A DNA stretch of 53,583 nucleotides from an uncultured Flavobacteriaceae bacterium (GTDB lineage Bacteria > Bacteroidota > Bacteroidia > Flavobacteriales > Flavobacteriaceae), in the NCBI GenBank assembly GCA_937959395.1, contig CALGLR010000114.1, positions 1 through 53,583 of the forward strand, in the 5' to 3' direction. The stretch's first letter is position 1. Every line of letters begins with the position of its first letter. The notes under the pieces are model-generated. The model saw only the letters and a program-made list of their open reading frames with translations, did not search any database and was not told the origin of the DNA. Positions 34,098-43,259 of the stretch are shown in pieces. The translations under genes were made by a program, and so were the position numbers.

Positions 34098-34788
34098 TAA
34101 AATTGTATCCAACAAATCTAATTTACAAGTTCTTTATGAAGACAATCATATTATTGTTGTTAATAAAAGAGCTGGAGATATAGTACAAGGCGATAAAACT
34201 GGAGATAAACCGCTTAGCGATGTTGTGAAAGAATATATTAAAATTAAATATAATAAACCTGGTAATGTATACCTTGGAACTGTGCATAGATTAGACAGAC
34301 CTACAACAGGTTTAGTTATTTTTGCTAAAACCTCTAAAGTATTACCGCGATTAAATAAATTATTTGTCTCTAAAGAGATCTCCAAAACCTATTGGGCTTT
34401 GGTAAAAAATAAACCAGAGAAAGAAGCTGATACACTTATTCATTGGTTAAAAAAGAATCCAAAAAATAATAAATCTACTGCCTATTTAAAGGAAATAGAA
34501 AACAGTAAAAAAGCAATTCTTCATTATTCAATACTAAAAAAACTAGAGACTTATTACCTTTTAGAAATTAATTTAGAAACAGGAAGGCATCATCAAATAA
34601 GAACACAACTATCTCATATTAAGTCTCCTATAAAAGGTGATTTAAAGTATGGATTTAATAGAAGTAATAAAGATGCTAGTATCAGTTTACATGCTAGACG
34701 AATTACTTTTACGCATCCTGTTTCTAAAGAAAAGCTAAATATTACCGCTCCATTACCTAATGATCCGTTATGGAATGCTTGTCCCTAA
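34084..34788 (+). CDS. RluA-family RNA pseudouridine synthase
   Basis: A 234-residue enzyme that isomerises uridine in RNA. The family core is present: VLYEDNHIIVVNKRAGDIVQGD, the catalytic-aspartate motif VHRLDRPTTGLVIFAKTSK, and LETGRHHQIRTQLSHIKSPIKGDLKYG. There is no N-terminal S4 domain, so it belongs to the short RluA branch; the target uridine is unknown. The first good start is a GTG at 34084, inside the second 28-nt repeat; no ATG precedes the conserved region. The first repeat copy offers a GTG in the same phase but runs into TAA after six codons. The insertion of the repeat cassette appears to have replaced the native start. Confidence 0.88.
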   Translation: MIQKSKIVSNKSNLQVLYEDNHIIVVNKRAGDIVQGDKTGDKPLSDVVKEYIKIKYNKPGNVYLGTVHRLDRPTTGLVIFAKTSKVLPRLNKLFVSKEISKTYWALVKNKPEKEADTLIHWLKKNPKNNKSTAYLKEIENSKKAILHYSILKKLETYYLLEINLETGRHHQIRTQLSHIKSPIKGDLKYGFNRSNKDASISLHARRITFTHPVSKEKLNITAPLPNDPLWNACP

Positions 34789-34823
34789 GATTTTGTAACT
34801 TAATAGCAACTAATTTTTTTAAA

Positions 34824-36197
34824 ATGATTCCAGAACTTATCCAATCTCAACGCCATTATTTTTCAACAAATGAAACTAAATCTGTTACATTTAGAAAAGA
34901 AGCTTTAAAAAAATTAAAAACGGAATTAGTATTACGAGAACAAGATATTATTGACGCCTTATTTAAAGATTTTAAAAAACCCCATTTTGAAGCTGTTGTA
35001 ACCGAAACCGAAATTATTTTAGCCGAGATAAATAATACAATTAAAAATATTAATTCATGGGCCAAACCTAAACGAGTAAGAGCCTCTCTCTTAAATTTCC
35101 CATCATCTGATTATATTTATTCAGAACCTTATGGAGTTACTTTAGTTATTTCTCCTTGGAATTACCCTTACCAACTTGCATTAGCTCCTTTAATTGCTGC
35201 TATAGCTGCAGGTAATACTGTTGTTATAAAACCTAGCGAACTCACACCTAATACCTCTGCAATAATTTCTTCTATAGTGAAAAAGGTGTTTAAACCTGAA
35301 CATGTTACTGTCGTTCAAGGCGGAGTTGCTATTTCGACAGAACTACTTAATCAAAAATGGGATTATATTTTCTTTACCGGAAGTGTTAATGTAGGTAAAA
35401 TAGTAGCAAAAGCCGCTGCTCCCAACTTAACACCTGTAACCTTAGAGTTAGGTGGTAAAAACCCTTGTGTTATAGATGAAACCGCAAATGTAAAACTAAG
35501 TGCAAAACGCATTGTTTGGGGTAAATTTTTAAATGCAGGACAAACCTGTATTGCTCCAGATTATATATTAATACACGAATCTATAAAGCAATCATTTTAT
35601 GATGCTGTAAAAAAAGAGATTACATCTGCATATTCAGAAAGACCAGAACTTTCCGAAGATTACGCGCGAATCATAAACTCTAGGAATTTTGATCGATTAA
35701 CAAAAATGTTATCTAATGAAACGTGTATTATTGGAGGACAAACTAATGCAGAAACGCAATACATCGCTCCTACTCTAATTGATGAACCAAAATTGGATAG
35801 TGAAGTGATGAAAGATGAAATATTTGGACCTATTCTTCCTGTTATCTCATACAAAGACGATTCAAAATTAGAAACGATTATTCAAAAATATGACAAACCC
35901 TTATCGTTTTATGTTTTTAGTACTAATTCAAAAAAAGCGAAACAGTTAATTCAAAAATTTTCGTTTGGAGGTGGCGCAATTAATGATACCATTATTCATT
36001 TTACAAATAATAGATTACCTTTTGGAGGTGTTGGTGCTAGCGGAATAGGATCTTATCATGGAGAATCTAGTTTTTCAACGTTTTCACACAAAAAAGGGAT
36101 CGTAAAAAAAGGAAATTGGTTAGATTTACCTATGCGTTATGCCCCATATAAGGGCAAATTAAAATTAGCAAAAAGTGCTTTAAAATGGTTATCCTAA
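34824..36197 (+). CDS. NAD(P)-dependent aldehyde dehydrogenase
   Basis: A 457-residue cytosolic or membrane-tail enzyme oxidising aldehydes to acids. NAD-binding segment VISPWNYPYQLALAPLIAAIAAGNTVVIKPSE, FTGSVNVGKIVAKAAA, the general base in LELGGKNPC, and the catalytic cysteine in GQTCIAPDY are all present, as is EIFGPILPV. The C-terminus ends with a long basic/hydrophobic segment, like the class-3 fatty-aldehyde dehydrogenase branch. The ATG at 34824 begins the usual MIPELIQSQRHYF; the longer frame (34770) would overlap the RluA-type gene and lacks similarity. It converges with the histidine kinase gene at 36199, leaving 1 nt. Confidence 0.9.
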   Translation: MIPELIQSQRHYFSTNETKSVTFRKEALKKLKTELVLREQDIIDALFKDFKKPHFEAVVTETEIILAEINNTIKNINSWAKPKRVRASLLNFPSSDYIYSEPYGVTLVISPWNYPYQLALAPLIAAIAAGNTVVIKPSELTPNTSAIISSIVKKVFKPEHVTVVQGGVAISTELLNQKWDYIFFTGSVNVGKIVAKAAAPNLTPVTLELGGKNPCVIDETANVKLSAKRIVWGKFLNAGQTCIAPDYILIHESIKQSFYDAVKKEITSAYSERPELSEDYARIINSRNFDRLTKMLSNETCIIGGQTNAETQYIAPTLIDEPKLDSEVMKDEIFGPILPVISYKDDSKLETIIQKYDKPLSFYVFSTNSKKAKQLIQKFSFGGGAINDTIIHFTNNRLPFGGVGASGIGSYHGESSFSTFSHKKGIVKKGNWLDLPMRYAPYKGKLKLAKSALKWLS

Positions 36198-36198
36198 A

Positions 36199-37011
36199 TT
36201 ACTCTATTGGATAATCCAACGATAACTTAACACCGCCTCCTTCTTTAGAATCAATAGTTAATACTGCATTTACTAAAACAGCTCGACTTGTCATATTAAT
36301 TAATCCTGAACCTTTTTCTACAGTATTAATATTAAACCCTATACCATCATCTATAGCTGTAATATTAACCGACTTCTTATTATAACTAACGATGACCTTT
36401 ATATGTTCAGCTTTTGAATATTTAACAGCATTAGAAAAGAACTCTTGTAAGATTCTAAAAATAATAATCTCATGCTTTTTATTCTTAAAGGGAATCGATT
36501 CCCCGTGAGTAGTCAATTCCGCAGAAGCAAACTTCATCTTTTTTAATCGATCCAACTCATTAGAGATTGACTTTTCAATGCCAATATTTAGAATAACATC
36601 ATTATTAAGAGACTTAGAAAGTGCACGTACTTCTCGCAAGCTATCTCTTACTACATTATTTGTATCATTAAATGGGGCTTTTAACTCTTCAGGTAGCTTC
36701 GATCTTAAAATACTCAATTGCATACTTGCTACAGACAACAATTGTCCTACGTTATCATGCAGTTCCCAACCTATATTTTTAAGCGTTTGTTCTTGAATTT
36801 CGGTTTGCGCATTCGACAACTCTTCGTCAAATAACTGCTGTTGTTTAATTTTATCAATTAAAAGTTTGTTTTTGCGTTTTTGAAAGACAATAAAAAAAGT
36901 AATAATTAAAGTGGTAACAACTACTAAAACCCCAAGCATGTAAGCTAATAAATAACGTTCTGCCGCCGTAGAGACAGCTCTGTCTTGAATTAATGCTATA
37001 AAATTAAACAT
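36199..37011 (-). CDS. Sensor histidine kinase, HisKA_3/NarX type
   Basis: A 270-residue inner-membrane kinase: one transmembrane helix (about residues 20-43, YMLGVLVVVTTLIITFFIVF), a coiled-coil linker, the phospho-acceptor box NIGWELHDNVGQLLS (His ~85) of the HisKA_3 class, and the ATPase N box (LQEFFSNAVKYSKA), G1 (IDDGIGFN) and G2 (GSGLINMTSRA). It has almost no extracytoplasmic sensor of its own. The upstream gene encodes a seven-helix protein that overlaps it by 8 nt and probably supplies sensing. No response regulator is in the window; NarL-type partners are expected for this class. Confidence 0.88.
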   Translation of the reverse strand: MFNFIALIQDRAVSTAAERYLLAYMLGVLVVVTTLIITFFIVFQKRKNKLLIDKIKQQQLFDEELSNAQTEIQEQTLKNIGWELHDNVGQLLSVASMQLSILRSKLPEELKAPFNDTNNVVRDSLREVRALSKSLNNDVILNIGIEKSISNELDRLKKMKFASAELTTHGESIPFKNKKHEIIIFRILQEFFSNAVKYSKAEHIKVIVSYNKKSVNITAIDDGIGFNINTVEKGSGLINMTSRAVLVNAVLTIDSKEGGGVKLSLDYPIE

Positions 37012-37708
37012 ATTCTGGCTTTGAGTAAATTAATCCAAAAGTGAAAATTGAGTACATAAAAATATTAGAAAGAATATAAATGGTGTCTTGTAAAACCACA
37101 AAATCCCAATCTGCAGATGAAAAATAGATATTATAAAACACTAATGGTGTTGCTATTAACCACCATAACAAAATTGCTGTACTAATGTAAAAATTTAATG
37201 ATTTATAAAATGTAAGAATATCTTCGGATTTTAAAATTTCTATAAAATAAAGCGTGACGCACAACAAGATAATTATTGCACCAAAAACAGCTATTTCAGG
37301 AAAAAAACTATTAAAATAGTCCTCAAAATTAACTATGATATAAAGTATTGAAAAACTCAAAAAACCTAAACCAGAATACTTTATAACGGTACAATATAAT
37401 TTAGTTTTGATTAATTTATAAAAATAGAATGAATAAAAAACAACAGCTCCAACCTCCCAATACAGTGTAGACCACCAATGGTTACTTTGAAAATACGTAG
37501 TATTTAAAAAGCCTAAAACACCATTGTCTCTTACTAAGTAAGTGTAAGCACTTATTAAATCACAAATAGCAATATAAACTAAAAATAGAATAAAAAATTT
37601 GGCAGCTGTCGAATAGTACTTTTTAAAAAGTATTAATCCGGTAACAGCTGCCATAAATTCTACAATATGTGTTATTAAACCGTAGTTTTTTATTAAGAAA
37701 TCTTCCAA
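37004..37708 (-). CDS. Seven-transmembrane protein, probable sensor module
   Basis: A 234-residue polytopic protein with seven hydrophobic segments (starting ITHIVEFMAAVTGLILF and ending LSNIFMYSIFTFGLIYS) and short loops. It begins close to the inner membrane with no signal peptide. Its stop overlaps the kinase start by 8 nt, implying translational coupling and a physical complex. It has no recognised family signature that I can name, but size and topology resemble 7TM intracellular signalling or MASE-like input domains. Aromatic residues cluster in loops (YFQSNHWWSTLYW). Confidence 0.75.
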   Translation of the reverse strand: MEDFLIKNYGLITHIVEFMAAVTGLILFKKYYSTAAKFFILFLVYIAICDLISAYTYLVRDNGVLGFLNTTYFQSNHWWSTLYWEVGAVVFYSFYFYKLIKTKLYCTVIKYSGLGFLSFSILYIIVNFEDYFNSFFPEIAVFGAIIILLCVTLYFIEILKSEDILTFYKSLNFYISTAILLWWLIATPLVFYNIYFSSADWDFVVLQDTIYILSNIFMYSIFTFGLIYSKPEYV

Positions 37709-37723
37709 TTAAAAATTTAAATT

Positions 37724-38134
37724 TTATTGATTGGGATAAGAAGCGTTTGGTGGGTGACCTCCTTGACCGCGATTTAATGGCTTGATCGCTAAATCAATAC
37801 TTTCAGTAATTCCATTTCCATCTTTTCCTAGAGATTCTTCAGCTGTTGGGACAATAAATGATGTACAATAACAATTGTTATTTTTGTTATAAGCACCAGC
37901 ATAAACACGAAAGCCATTCAATTCAAAGCCTTTCTTTTTTGCTTGTTTTTTAGCATATTTAATGTAAGCAGTAAGATCATCAAGAGACCACCAAGATGAA
38001 CGGTTATCTTCTTTTATTTTACCTCCAGTTTCATCCTGGATGCATTTATCCATAGCTTGTTTTCTTGTTTTAGTCCATTCATTATTTAAAGCATTAGCTT
38101 TTTTTATTGAAATCACACCTTTTGGTTTTGTCAT
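37724..38134 (-). CDS. Hypothetical protein, 136 residues, in the split-sensor unit
   Basis: A soluble protein with no signal peptide: a basic helical N-terminal half (ALNNEWTKTRKQAMDKCIQDETGGK), then SSWWSLDDLTAYIKYAKKQAKKKG, a beta-rich core FRVYAGAYNKNNNCYCTSFIVPTAEES, and a flexible Gly/Pro/Asn tail. The family is not recognised. It starts the minus-strand unit, 15 nt before the seven-helix gene, so it is likely made with the sensor pair. A 21-nt inverted repeat lies upstream (38168). Confidence 0.65.
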   Translation of the reverse strand: MTKPKGVISIKKANALNNEWTKTRKQAMDKCIQDETGGKIKEDNRSSWWSLDDLTAYIKYAKKQAKKKGFELNGFRVYAGAYNKNNNCYCTSFIVPTAEESLGKDGNGITESIDLAIKPLNRGQGGHPPNASYPNQ

Positions 38135-38167
38135 TTTTCTTATAAGTTTAATAATTAGTAATTAATT

Positions 38168-38188
38168 ATGATAGAAATATTCTATCAT
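38168..38188. promoter_or_regulatory. Inverted repeat upstream of the split-sensor unit
   Basis: ATGATAGAA-ATA-TTCTATCAT, a perfect 9-bp stem 33 nt upstream of the first gene of the unit (start 38134) with no T run. It could be an operator. Confidence 0.4.
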
Positions 38189-38372
38189 GCTTAATTTAGC
38201 TCTGTAGGGAAACAGTTTTCTAAACTTAATTCATAAAATAAAGAGTTTAAGGGTTAATAACTTTATGTTTCTAATGTATAAAAAAAAACGAATACTTTAA
38301 CATATACCTAACACTTATACGAAATAAAAATTTATGATTTATTTGTATGTCACTGAATATAAAACAGTAAGT

Positions 38373-39224
38373 CTATAAATTAAATAAAATACGGTCTCCA
38401 TTATATTTTTGAGCCATCTGTGATATTGCTTTTTCTTTTAATTGTAATATTCTTGGGTAACCACCTGTAGTTTGGCAATCTCTCATTAGTATAATAAGTT
38501 GCCCAGCTGGCGTTAGCTGTACAGTTCCAGGAAGCACAATAGAGGTAATTATGGGCTTAATATTGTTTTTTAATTGTTCATCATATAATTGGTAAGCCAT
38601 TCTATTGTTTTCCTTTCCAATTACAAATTTTTTCTTTTTAATAATGTGTTTTAAATCTTCTGATAACAAATCATACTCAGGACCTTCTAAAACATCTAAA
38701 GAAGATGAAGAAAAATGAGTTGTATTCGTTTTAACTAAGGCGCTTTTACGTATTTCATTATGAAAAGTATTTTCCTTGATCTCAAGACGATCTCCTATAT
38801 TAACTTTAATAGTTGAAGTCATTATATTGTACATACTCCGGCTTCCAAAAACACTTTCGGTTTGAAAACCTTCTTTTACAGCCAAATAACTTCTAAAACC
38901 ATATTCAGGACTGTTAAAAGAAAGCACATCATTCTTTTTAATGACTATTACAGCGTTTAATTTTAATGGTTTATTATCATTCAAAACTGGTGATAAATTT
39001 GCGCCAGTAATTGCAATAATCGTATTGCAATGAAATTGAAGTTTAGGACCTGTCATGGTTAGTTCTAAAACAGCATCGGTTTCCTTATTATTTAATAATG
39101 CATTCGCTAGTTTTGCAGAATAAGAATCCATTACACCAGAAACTGGTACACCTTGATCTTGATAGCCATGTCTGCCTAAATCTTGAACACTTGTATAGAA
39201 GCCAGCTTTTAATACTGAAACCAT
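38373..39224 (-). CDS. pxpC: 5-oxoprolinase subunit C (biotin-dependent carboxyltransferase fold, KipA-like)
   Basis: A 283-residue subunit. The N-terminus VLKAGFYTSVQDLGRHGYQDQGVPVSGVMDSYS is the family signature, followed by LELTMTGPKLQFHC and GSRSMYNIMTS. With PxpA and PxpB it forms the prokaryotic ATP-dependent 5-oxoprolinase that opens 5-oxoproline (pyroglutamate), a damage product of glutamine, to glutamate. The final gene of a five-gene minus-strand unit; it starts 1 nt after pxpB ends. Length is a little shorter than the ~300 usual for the family but the fold core is complete. Confidence 0.9.
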   Translation of the reverse strand: MVSVLKAGFYTSVQDLGRHGYQDQGVPVSGVMDSYSAKLANALLNNKETDAVLELTMTGPKLQFHCNTIIAITGANLSPVLNDNKPLKLNAVIVIKKNDVLSFNSPEYGFRSYLAVKEGFQTESVFGSRSMYNIMTSTIKVNIGDRLEIKENTFHNEIRKSALVKTNTTHFSSSSLDVLEGPEYDLLSEDLKHIIKKKKFVIGKENNRMAYQLYDEQLKNNIKPIITSIVLPGTVQLTPAGQLIILMRDCQTTGGYPRILQLKEKAISQMAQKYNGDRILFNL

Positions 39225-39225
39225 C

Positions 39226-39954
39226 TTATATCTCTTTATATTTTAATTCGTAAACGCCTGCTGCAACCAAAGTTTTAATATCTTGATGTTGTTTCTTATT
39301 TATTGAATAAAATTGAAGGTAATCTCCATTTTTTGCAAAACAGGGTTTTTCTTTATTTATATCGAAAAAATTAATTGGAGAATTACCTATAATAGTCCAA
39401 CCTCCTGGACTTTCAATTGGGTAAATACCTGTTTGCTCGGCTCCAATGGCTACTGCTCCTTTTTCTATTTTTAATCGCGGTTTACTTTTTCTAGCTTGAA
39501 ACAAAACAGGATCTAAGCCTCCTAAATACATAAAACCGGGTAAAAACCCTTTAAAATAAATTAAATAGTTTGGTTTACAGTGTCGTTTTATTATTTCATC
39601 TGTGCTTATCTTTTTTATTTGAGAAAGGAATTCTAAATCGATACCAAAAGAAAGCTCATAACAAACGGGGATTTGCCATATACGTCGCTGCTTAAAATCT
39701 AAAACTTGTTTTTTAGAGTAACACGATTTTAATAGTTCTATTTCTTTATTATAATCTAAGTTCTCAGAAATACGATATATAATTAACAATGAATTATAAG
39801 CAGACACTACTGTTTTTATATTTCCATTTGATTGCGATTCAATTTCAGATTTAAAAGCCATGATATCTATAAAAATTGACTCATTTATACGACTAGGCCA
39901 TTCTATTAAAATAGCACATTCTCCATAGGGTTTATAGTTTAATAAATAAGACAT
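39226..39954 (-). CDS. pxpB: 5-oxoprolinase subunit B (KipI-like)
   Basis: A 242-residue subunit with the AHS1/KipI layout: YKPYGECAILIEWPSRIN at the start, the central IPVCYELSFGIDLEFL, and the conserved FKGFLPGFMYLGGLDP followed by KSKPRLKIEKGAVAIGAEQTGIYPIESPGGW, the cyclophilin-like core. It works with PxpA and PxpC. In Bacillus the homologue KipI was first described as an inhibitor of kinase KinA. Adjoins pxpA end to start (39954/39955). Confidence 0.92.
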   Translation of the reverse strand: MSYLLNYKPYGECAILIEWPSRINESIFIDIMAFKSEIESQSNGNIKTVVSAYNSLLIIYRISENLDYNKEIELLKSCYSKKQVLDFKQRRIWQIPVCYELSFGIDLEFLSQIKKISTDEIIKRHCKPNYLIYFKGFLPGFMYLGGLDPVLFQARKSKPRLKIEKGAVAIGAEQTGIYPIESPGGWTIIGNSPINFFDINKEKPCFAKNGDYLQFYSINKKQHQDIKTLVAAGVYELKYKEI

Positions 39955-40695
39955 TTATAATTTATCTACAGTTATACCTTTATCTAATAACGCGTTAAAT
40001 AAATATTTAACAATTGCTAAAGCGGCTTTATTATCTCCATGTACACAGTAAGTATTTGCTTTTATCGGTAAACTATTTCCTGAAATTGTTTTTACATTTT
40101 TCGCATTATACATGTAATAAACATGTTGAAAAACGGCTTCCGGATTTGTTAATAATGCATTAGGATTAGAACGAGAGACTAAAGTATAGTCATTATTATA
40201 ATTTCTATCTGCAAATACTTCATAAACAATAGGAATGTTGTTTTGCAGCGCCAATGTTTCTATTACCGATCCAAAAGGAACGTATAATTTTACGCTTTTT
40301 GGAATGTAAGTCATCATTTTTATAATGACTCTAGCAATATCAATATCTGTCGCAGCCAAATTATACAATGCACCATGAGGTTTCACATGGTTTAGTTTTG
40401 CTTTATTAGTGTTTACTATTTCTGAGAAGCTTAGTATTTGATCTTTTAAAGATTCGAATAGTTCGGTATGAGATAATAAAGGCATTGGTTTTCTACCAAA
40501 ATTCTCTTGGTCTGGAAATGAAGGATGCGCACCAATTTTTACATGATTAGCAAGAGCACTATTTACGGCATGATGCATTGTTTTTTTATCTCCTACATGA
40601 CCACCACAAGCGATATTACATGAAGATAGATAAGGCATTAATTGGGCTTCATTTTTAATACCTTCTCCCACATCAGCATTAATATCTATTTTCAT
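39955..40695 (-). CDS. pxpA: 5-oxoprolinase subunit A (LamB/YcsF family)
   Basis: A 246-residue subunit. MKIDINADVGEGIKNEAQLMPYLSSCNIACGGHVGD opens with the conserved metal/catalytic region of the LamB/YcsF family (D-x-N-x-D, then C-G-x-H-x-G-D), followed by GAHPSFPDQENFGRKPM and VKPHGALYNLAA. It provides the ATP-dependent ring-opening chemistry in the PxpABC complex. The gene starts 1 nt after the Nramp stop, so the four downstream genes read as one message. Confidence 0.94.
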   Translation of the reverse strand: MKIDINADVGEGIKNEAQLMPYLSSCNIACGGHVGDKKTMHHAVNSALANHVKIGAHPSFPDQENFGRKPMPLLSHTELFESLKDQILSFSEIVNTNKAKLNHVKPHGALYNLAATDIDIARVIIKMMTYIPKSVKLYVPFGSVIETLALQNNIPIVYEVFADRNYNNDYTLVSRSNPNALLTNPEAVFQHVYYMYNAKNVKTISGNSLPIKANTYCVHGDNKAALAIVKYLFNALLDKGITVDKL

Positions 40696-40696
40696 T

Positions 40697-41923
40697 TTAA
40701 ATAAGATTAAAGACTTTTAATATACTTTTAATTCCGAGGAAAAAAGTAATACCAACTATTATAAATCCTAATACATTTTGAAGTTTTGTATTCACATATT
40801 TTCCAAGAATATTCGATTTATTCATTAACCAAATTAAGAAGGTAGCTGTTACCGGAAGTAATAAACCATTAGCCACTTGCGCAAATTTTATAATCTCTAT
40901 CGATTTTATATTTAATGAAGAAAAAATAACTCCAAGTAATAATATAAAAAACCAAACGCCTCTAAATTTATTAGAACGCAAATTTGTATCCCATCCTAGG
41001 CAACCACTTGCAACAAATGCTGCCGCTAAAGGTGCTGTTATTGCACTAGTAATACCAGCGGCAAACAAACCTATTGATAAGAAGTATTTAGCAAAACTGC
41101 CAAAAAGCGGTTCTAATCCCTTAGCAAGATCTGCAGCTGTTTTTATAGTATCTGTTGTTACAGAAGCTGCTGTAATTATGATACACATCGATACAATACA
41201 ACCCAGAGACACCGCTATTATCGTATCTTTTCTAGCAAACTTTAAATCACTTTCATTATGCCATTTCTCCTTTGAAAGTGAAGCATGTAAAAATAAATTA
41301 TAAGGCACTACAGTGGTCCCTATTAACCCAATTATAGTAAATAAGCTTCCTTTTGGAGTTTTAAATTGAAATAATCCTTTTACTATTTCAATAATATTCG
41401 GTTTTGTAATAATCGCGGCTATTAAAAAAGACAGACTCATAATTATGACCAAACTAATTAATACCCGTTCTAAAATTTTATAGTTCCCGATGTATAATAA
41501 TATAAATGCCAAAACACCAATTACGAGACTTAGTAATTTTAAAGAGAATGATCCTATTTGTAATGTTGGAGATCCAACTAAAACCTCTAACCCTAAAACG
41601 CCGCCACTTATATTTCCAGCTTCATAAGCTGCATTGCCAACGACTATTGCAGACAACATTAATACAATGACTATATTCCTAAATATTGGGTTTTTAATTT
41701 CACTTCGCATTATTTCGGCTAAACCTTTACCAGAAATTACTCCAATTCTTGCAGACATTTCCTGTAATAATACCGTTGCAAATAAAGAAAACAATAAAGC
41801 CCATAATAATGCAAATCCAAAAGAAACCCCAGCTATAGTACATAATGTTACTGTACCTGGTCCAATAAAGGCCGCAGCAACCAAAGGTCCTGGACCTATA
41901 TTCTTTATCCAGTTTTTAATCAT
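40697..41923 (-). CDS. Nramp-family metal or amino-acid-type transporter of the pxp operon
   Basis: A 408-residue inner-membrane protein of eleven or so helices. The first helix GPGPLVAAAFIGPGTVTLCT carries the Nramp pattern with its conserved substrate-site region; typical manganese carriers have DPGN here and this protein has GPGT, so metal selectivity is doubtful. Later helices match the family (AAGITSAITAPLAAAFVASG). The Bacillus kip locus holds a homologous gene (ycsG) next to the same three subunits, so transport of 5-oxoproline or a related compound is possible. The stop of the upstream lipoprotein gene overlaps the start by 8 nt. Confidence 0.85.
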   Translation of the reverse strand: MIKNWIKNIGPGPLVAAAFIGPGTVTLCTIAGVSFGFALLWALLFSLFATVLLQEMSARIGVISGKGLAEIMRSEIKNPIFRNIVIVLMLSAIVVGNAAYEAGNISGGVLGLEVLVGSPTLQIGSFSLKLLSLVIGVLAFILLYIGNYKILERVLISLVIIMSLSFLIAAIITKPNIIEIVKGLFQFKTPKGSLFTIIGLIGTTVVPYNLFLHASLSKEKWHNESDLKFARKDTIIAVSLGCIVSMCIIITAASVTTDTIKTAADLAKGLEPLFGSFAKYFLSIGLFAAGITSAITAPLAAAFVASGCLGWDTNLRSNKFRGVWFFILLLGVIFSSLNIKSIEIIKFAQVANGLLLPVTATFLIWLMNKSNILGKYVNTKLQNVLGFIIVGITFFLGIKSILKVFNLI

Positions 41924-43031
41924 TAGATACTGTATTTAATGCATAAATAGCAAAACTTCCTAACCAATGTCCTCCTTCGTAACTATCACCCACTAAATTA
42001 GGTAAGGAATAATTTATATGTTGGTTCGCAATATTTTTTAAATGATTGTATTCTGGTAAACCATTAGCAATGGTATTTAAACTCCATGCTCTAGAAAAAT
42101 TAACACCATCTAGATGTACTAATTTACCGTCTGTTCTATCTGAAACTTTTCCAGTTTCTAGTGAATAGCCTTTATCCTTTAATTGCGGTAAAAAAGCATT
42201 AAGCCAAGCTTTAAATCCTTCAATAGGCAAAATACGTTTCATTAAAGCCGCTTCTTCCAAACAAGGTGATAAAAAATCGTAACCACTAGGTTCCCATGTT
42301 ATTGGACATGCTTCATCTTTTAAGTAAAACTCTTTAGAGCGCTTAGTTATACTAGATAATAATTCTTCGTGATTTACAGCTTTAGCATAATCCCAAGCAA
42401 AAGACAATCCAAAAGCTGTATTTGGATGCTCTCCTACTCTAATTGGGTAATTCAATTTAGGCAAAAAAGTAATGTATTTATTTACAACTAAGTTTGTTAA
42501 TGGTTCTAGGTTTTGTTCTAACTCTCTTGCCAAAGGCGTATTCCAAGTATGCAATTCTTCTGCTAATTTAAGTAACCAAGCCCAGCCATAAGTGCGTTCG
42601 AACGAAGCATTCTCCTTATCATCAAAATACTTAATCTCTAATTCTATATTCTCTTTAGAAATATTTTCGAGTAGCATTTTCTTAATAGTATCTGCATTTT
42701 CTATGTTTGGAAACTGCTTAAGTAAACTCACTAAACTCCAATGACCATGTACTGCAGAATGCCAATCGAAACAACCATAAAATGCTGGGTGTAACGTTTT
42801 AGGTTCTTTTAAAAAAGTTGCATTTCCTAAAACCTGATTCAATTTATTAGGATATTCTACCTGTATACAATGAATTGGTAATTGAGACAACTTCTTTGCT
42901 TGTTCTAATGTTAGTTTAGGAACACTAACGCTCTCTATTTCTTTGATTTTTAATGACCTTTCTTTTTTTTCTTCGGAAGAGTTGCAATTATATAATAGCA
43001 ATATAATTATCAATACAAGATAACGTTTCAT
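41916..43031 (-). CDS. DUF2891-family lipoprotein
   Basis: A ~371-residue lipoprotein: signal peptide MKRYLVLIIILLLYNC with lipobox cysteine, then an alpha-rich toroid-like body with motifs HPAFYGCFDWHSAVHGHWSLV, SFERTYGWAWLLKLAEEL, RVGEHPNTAFGLSFAWDYA, CPITWEPSGYDFLSPCLEEA, HLDGVNFSRAW and YEGGHWLGSFAIYAL. These conserved His/Trp/Glu-rich motifs define the DUF2891 family and suggest an (alpha/alpha)6 enzyme, but no activity is known. The shorter start (43031) is preferred because it begins the signal peptide. It is the first gene of the unit with the transporter and 5-oxoprolinase. Confidence 0.85.
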   Translation of the reverse strand: MKRYLVLIIILLLYNCNSSEEKKERSLKIKEIESVSVPKLTLEQAKKLSQLPIHCIQVEYPNKLNQVLGNATFLKEPKTLHPAFYGCFDWHSAVHGHWSLVSLLKQFPNIENADTIKKMLLENISKENIELEIKYFDDKENASFERTYGWAWLLKLAEELHTWNTPLARELEQNLEPLTNLVVNKYITFLPKLNYPIRVGEHPNTAFGLSFAWDYAKAVNHEELLSSITKRSKEFYLKDEACPITWEPSGYDFLSPCLEEAALMKRILPIEGFKAWLNAFLPQLKDKGYSLETGKVSDRTDGKLVHLDGVNFSRAWSLNTIANGLPEYNHLKNIANQHINYSLPNLVGDSYEGGHWLGSFAIYALNTVSND

Positions 43032-43158
43032 TGGATACAAATTTTATCATGAAAAATACAATTAGTTTTTTTAATTATAAACTAATCCTTAGTAAAGATG
43101 ATTCTTTTGTTAGAAACTTTTTTTAAGAGTAAAAAAAGTTGAAATGAGTAGTAATGAA

Positions 43159-43190
43159 AAGAGACTGCATCATAGGATAGACAGTCTCTT
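43159..43190 (-). terminator. Intrinsic terminator of the PAS histidine kinase gene
   Basis: AAGAGACTG / CAGTCTCTT (43159-43167 with 43182-43190) with a 14-nt loop and a T run on the minus strand. It lies about 70 nt after the stop at 43260. Confidence 0.75.
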
Positions 43191-43259
43191 ATTGTGACTA
43201 TATAAATAGTCTTAGGGAGATGCAAATTTTTGTAAACTAATAAACAACACCCTTTATTT

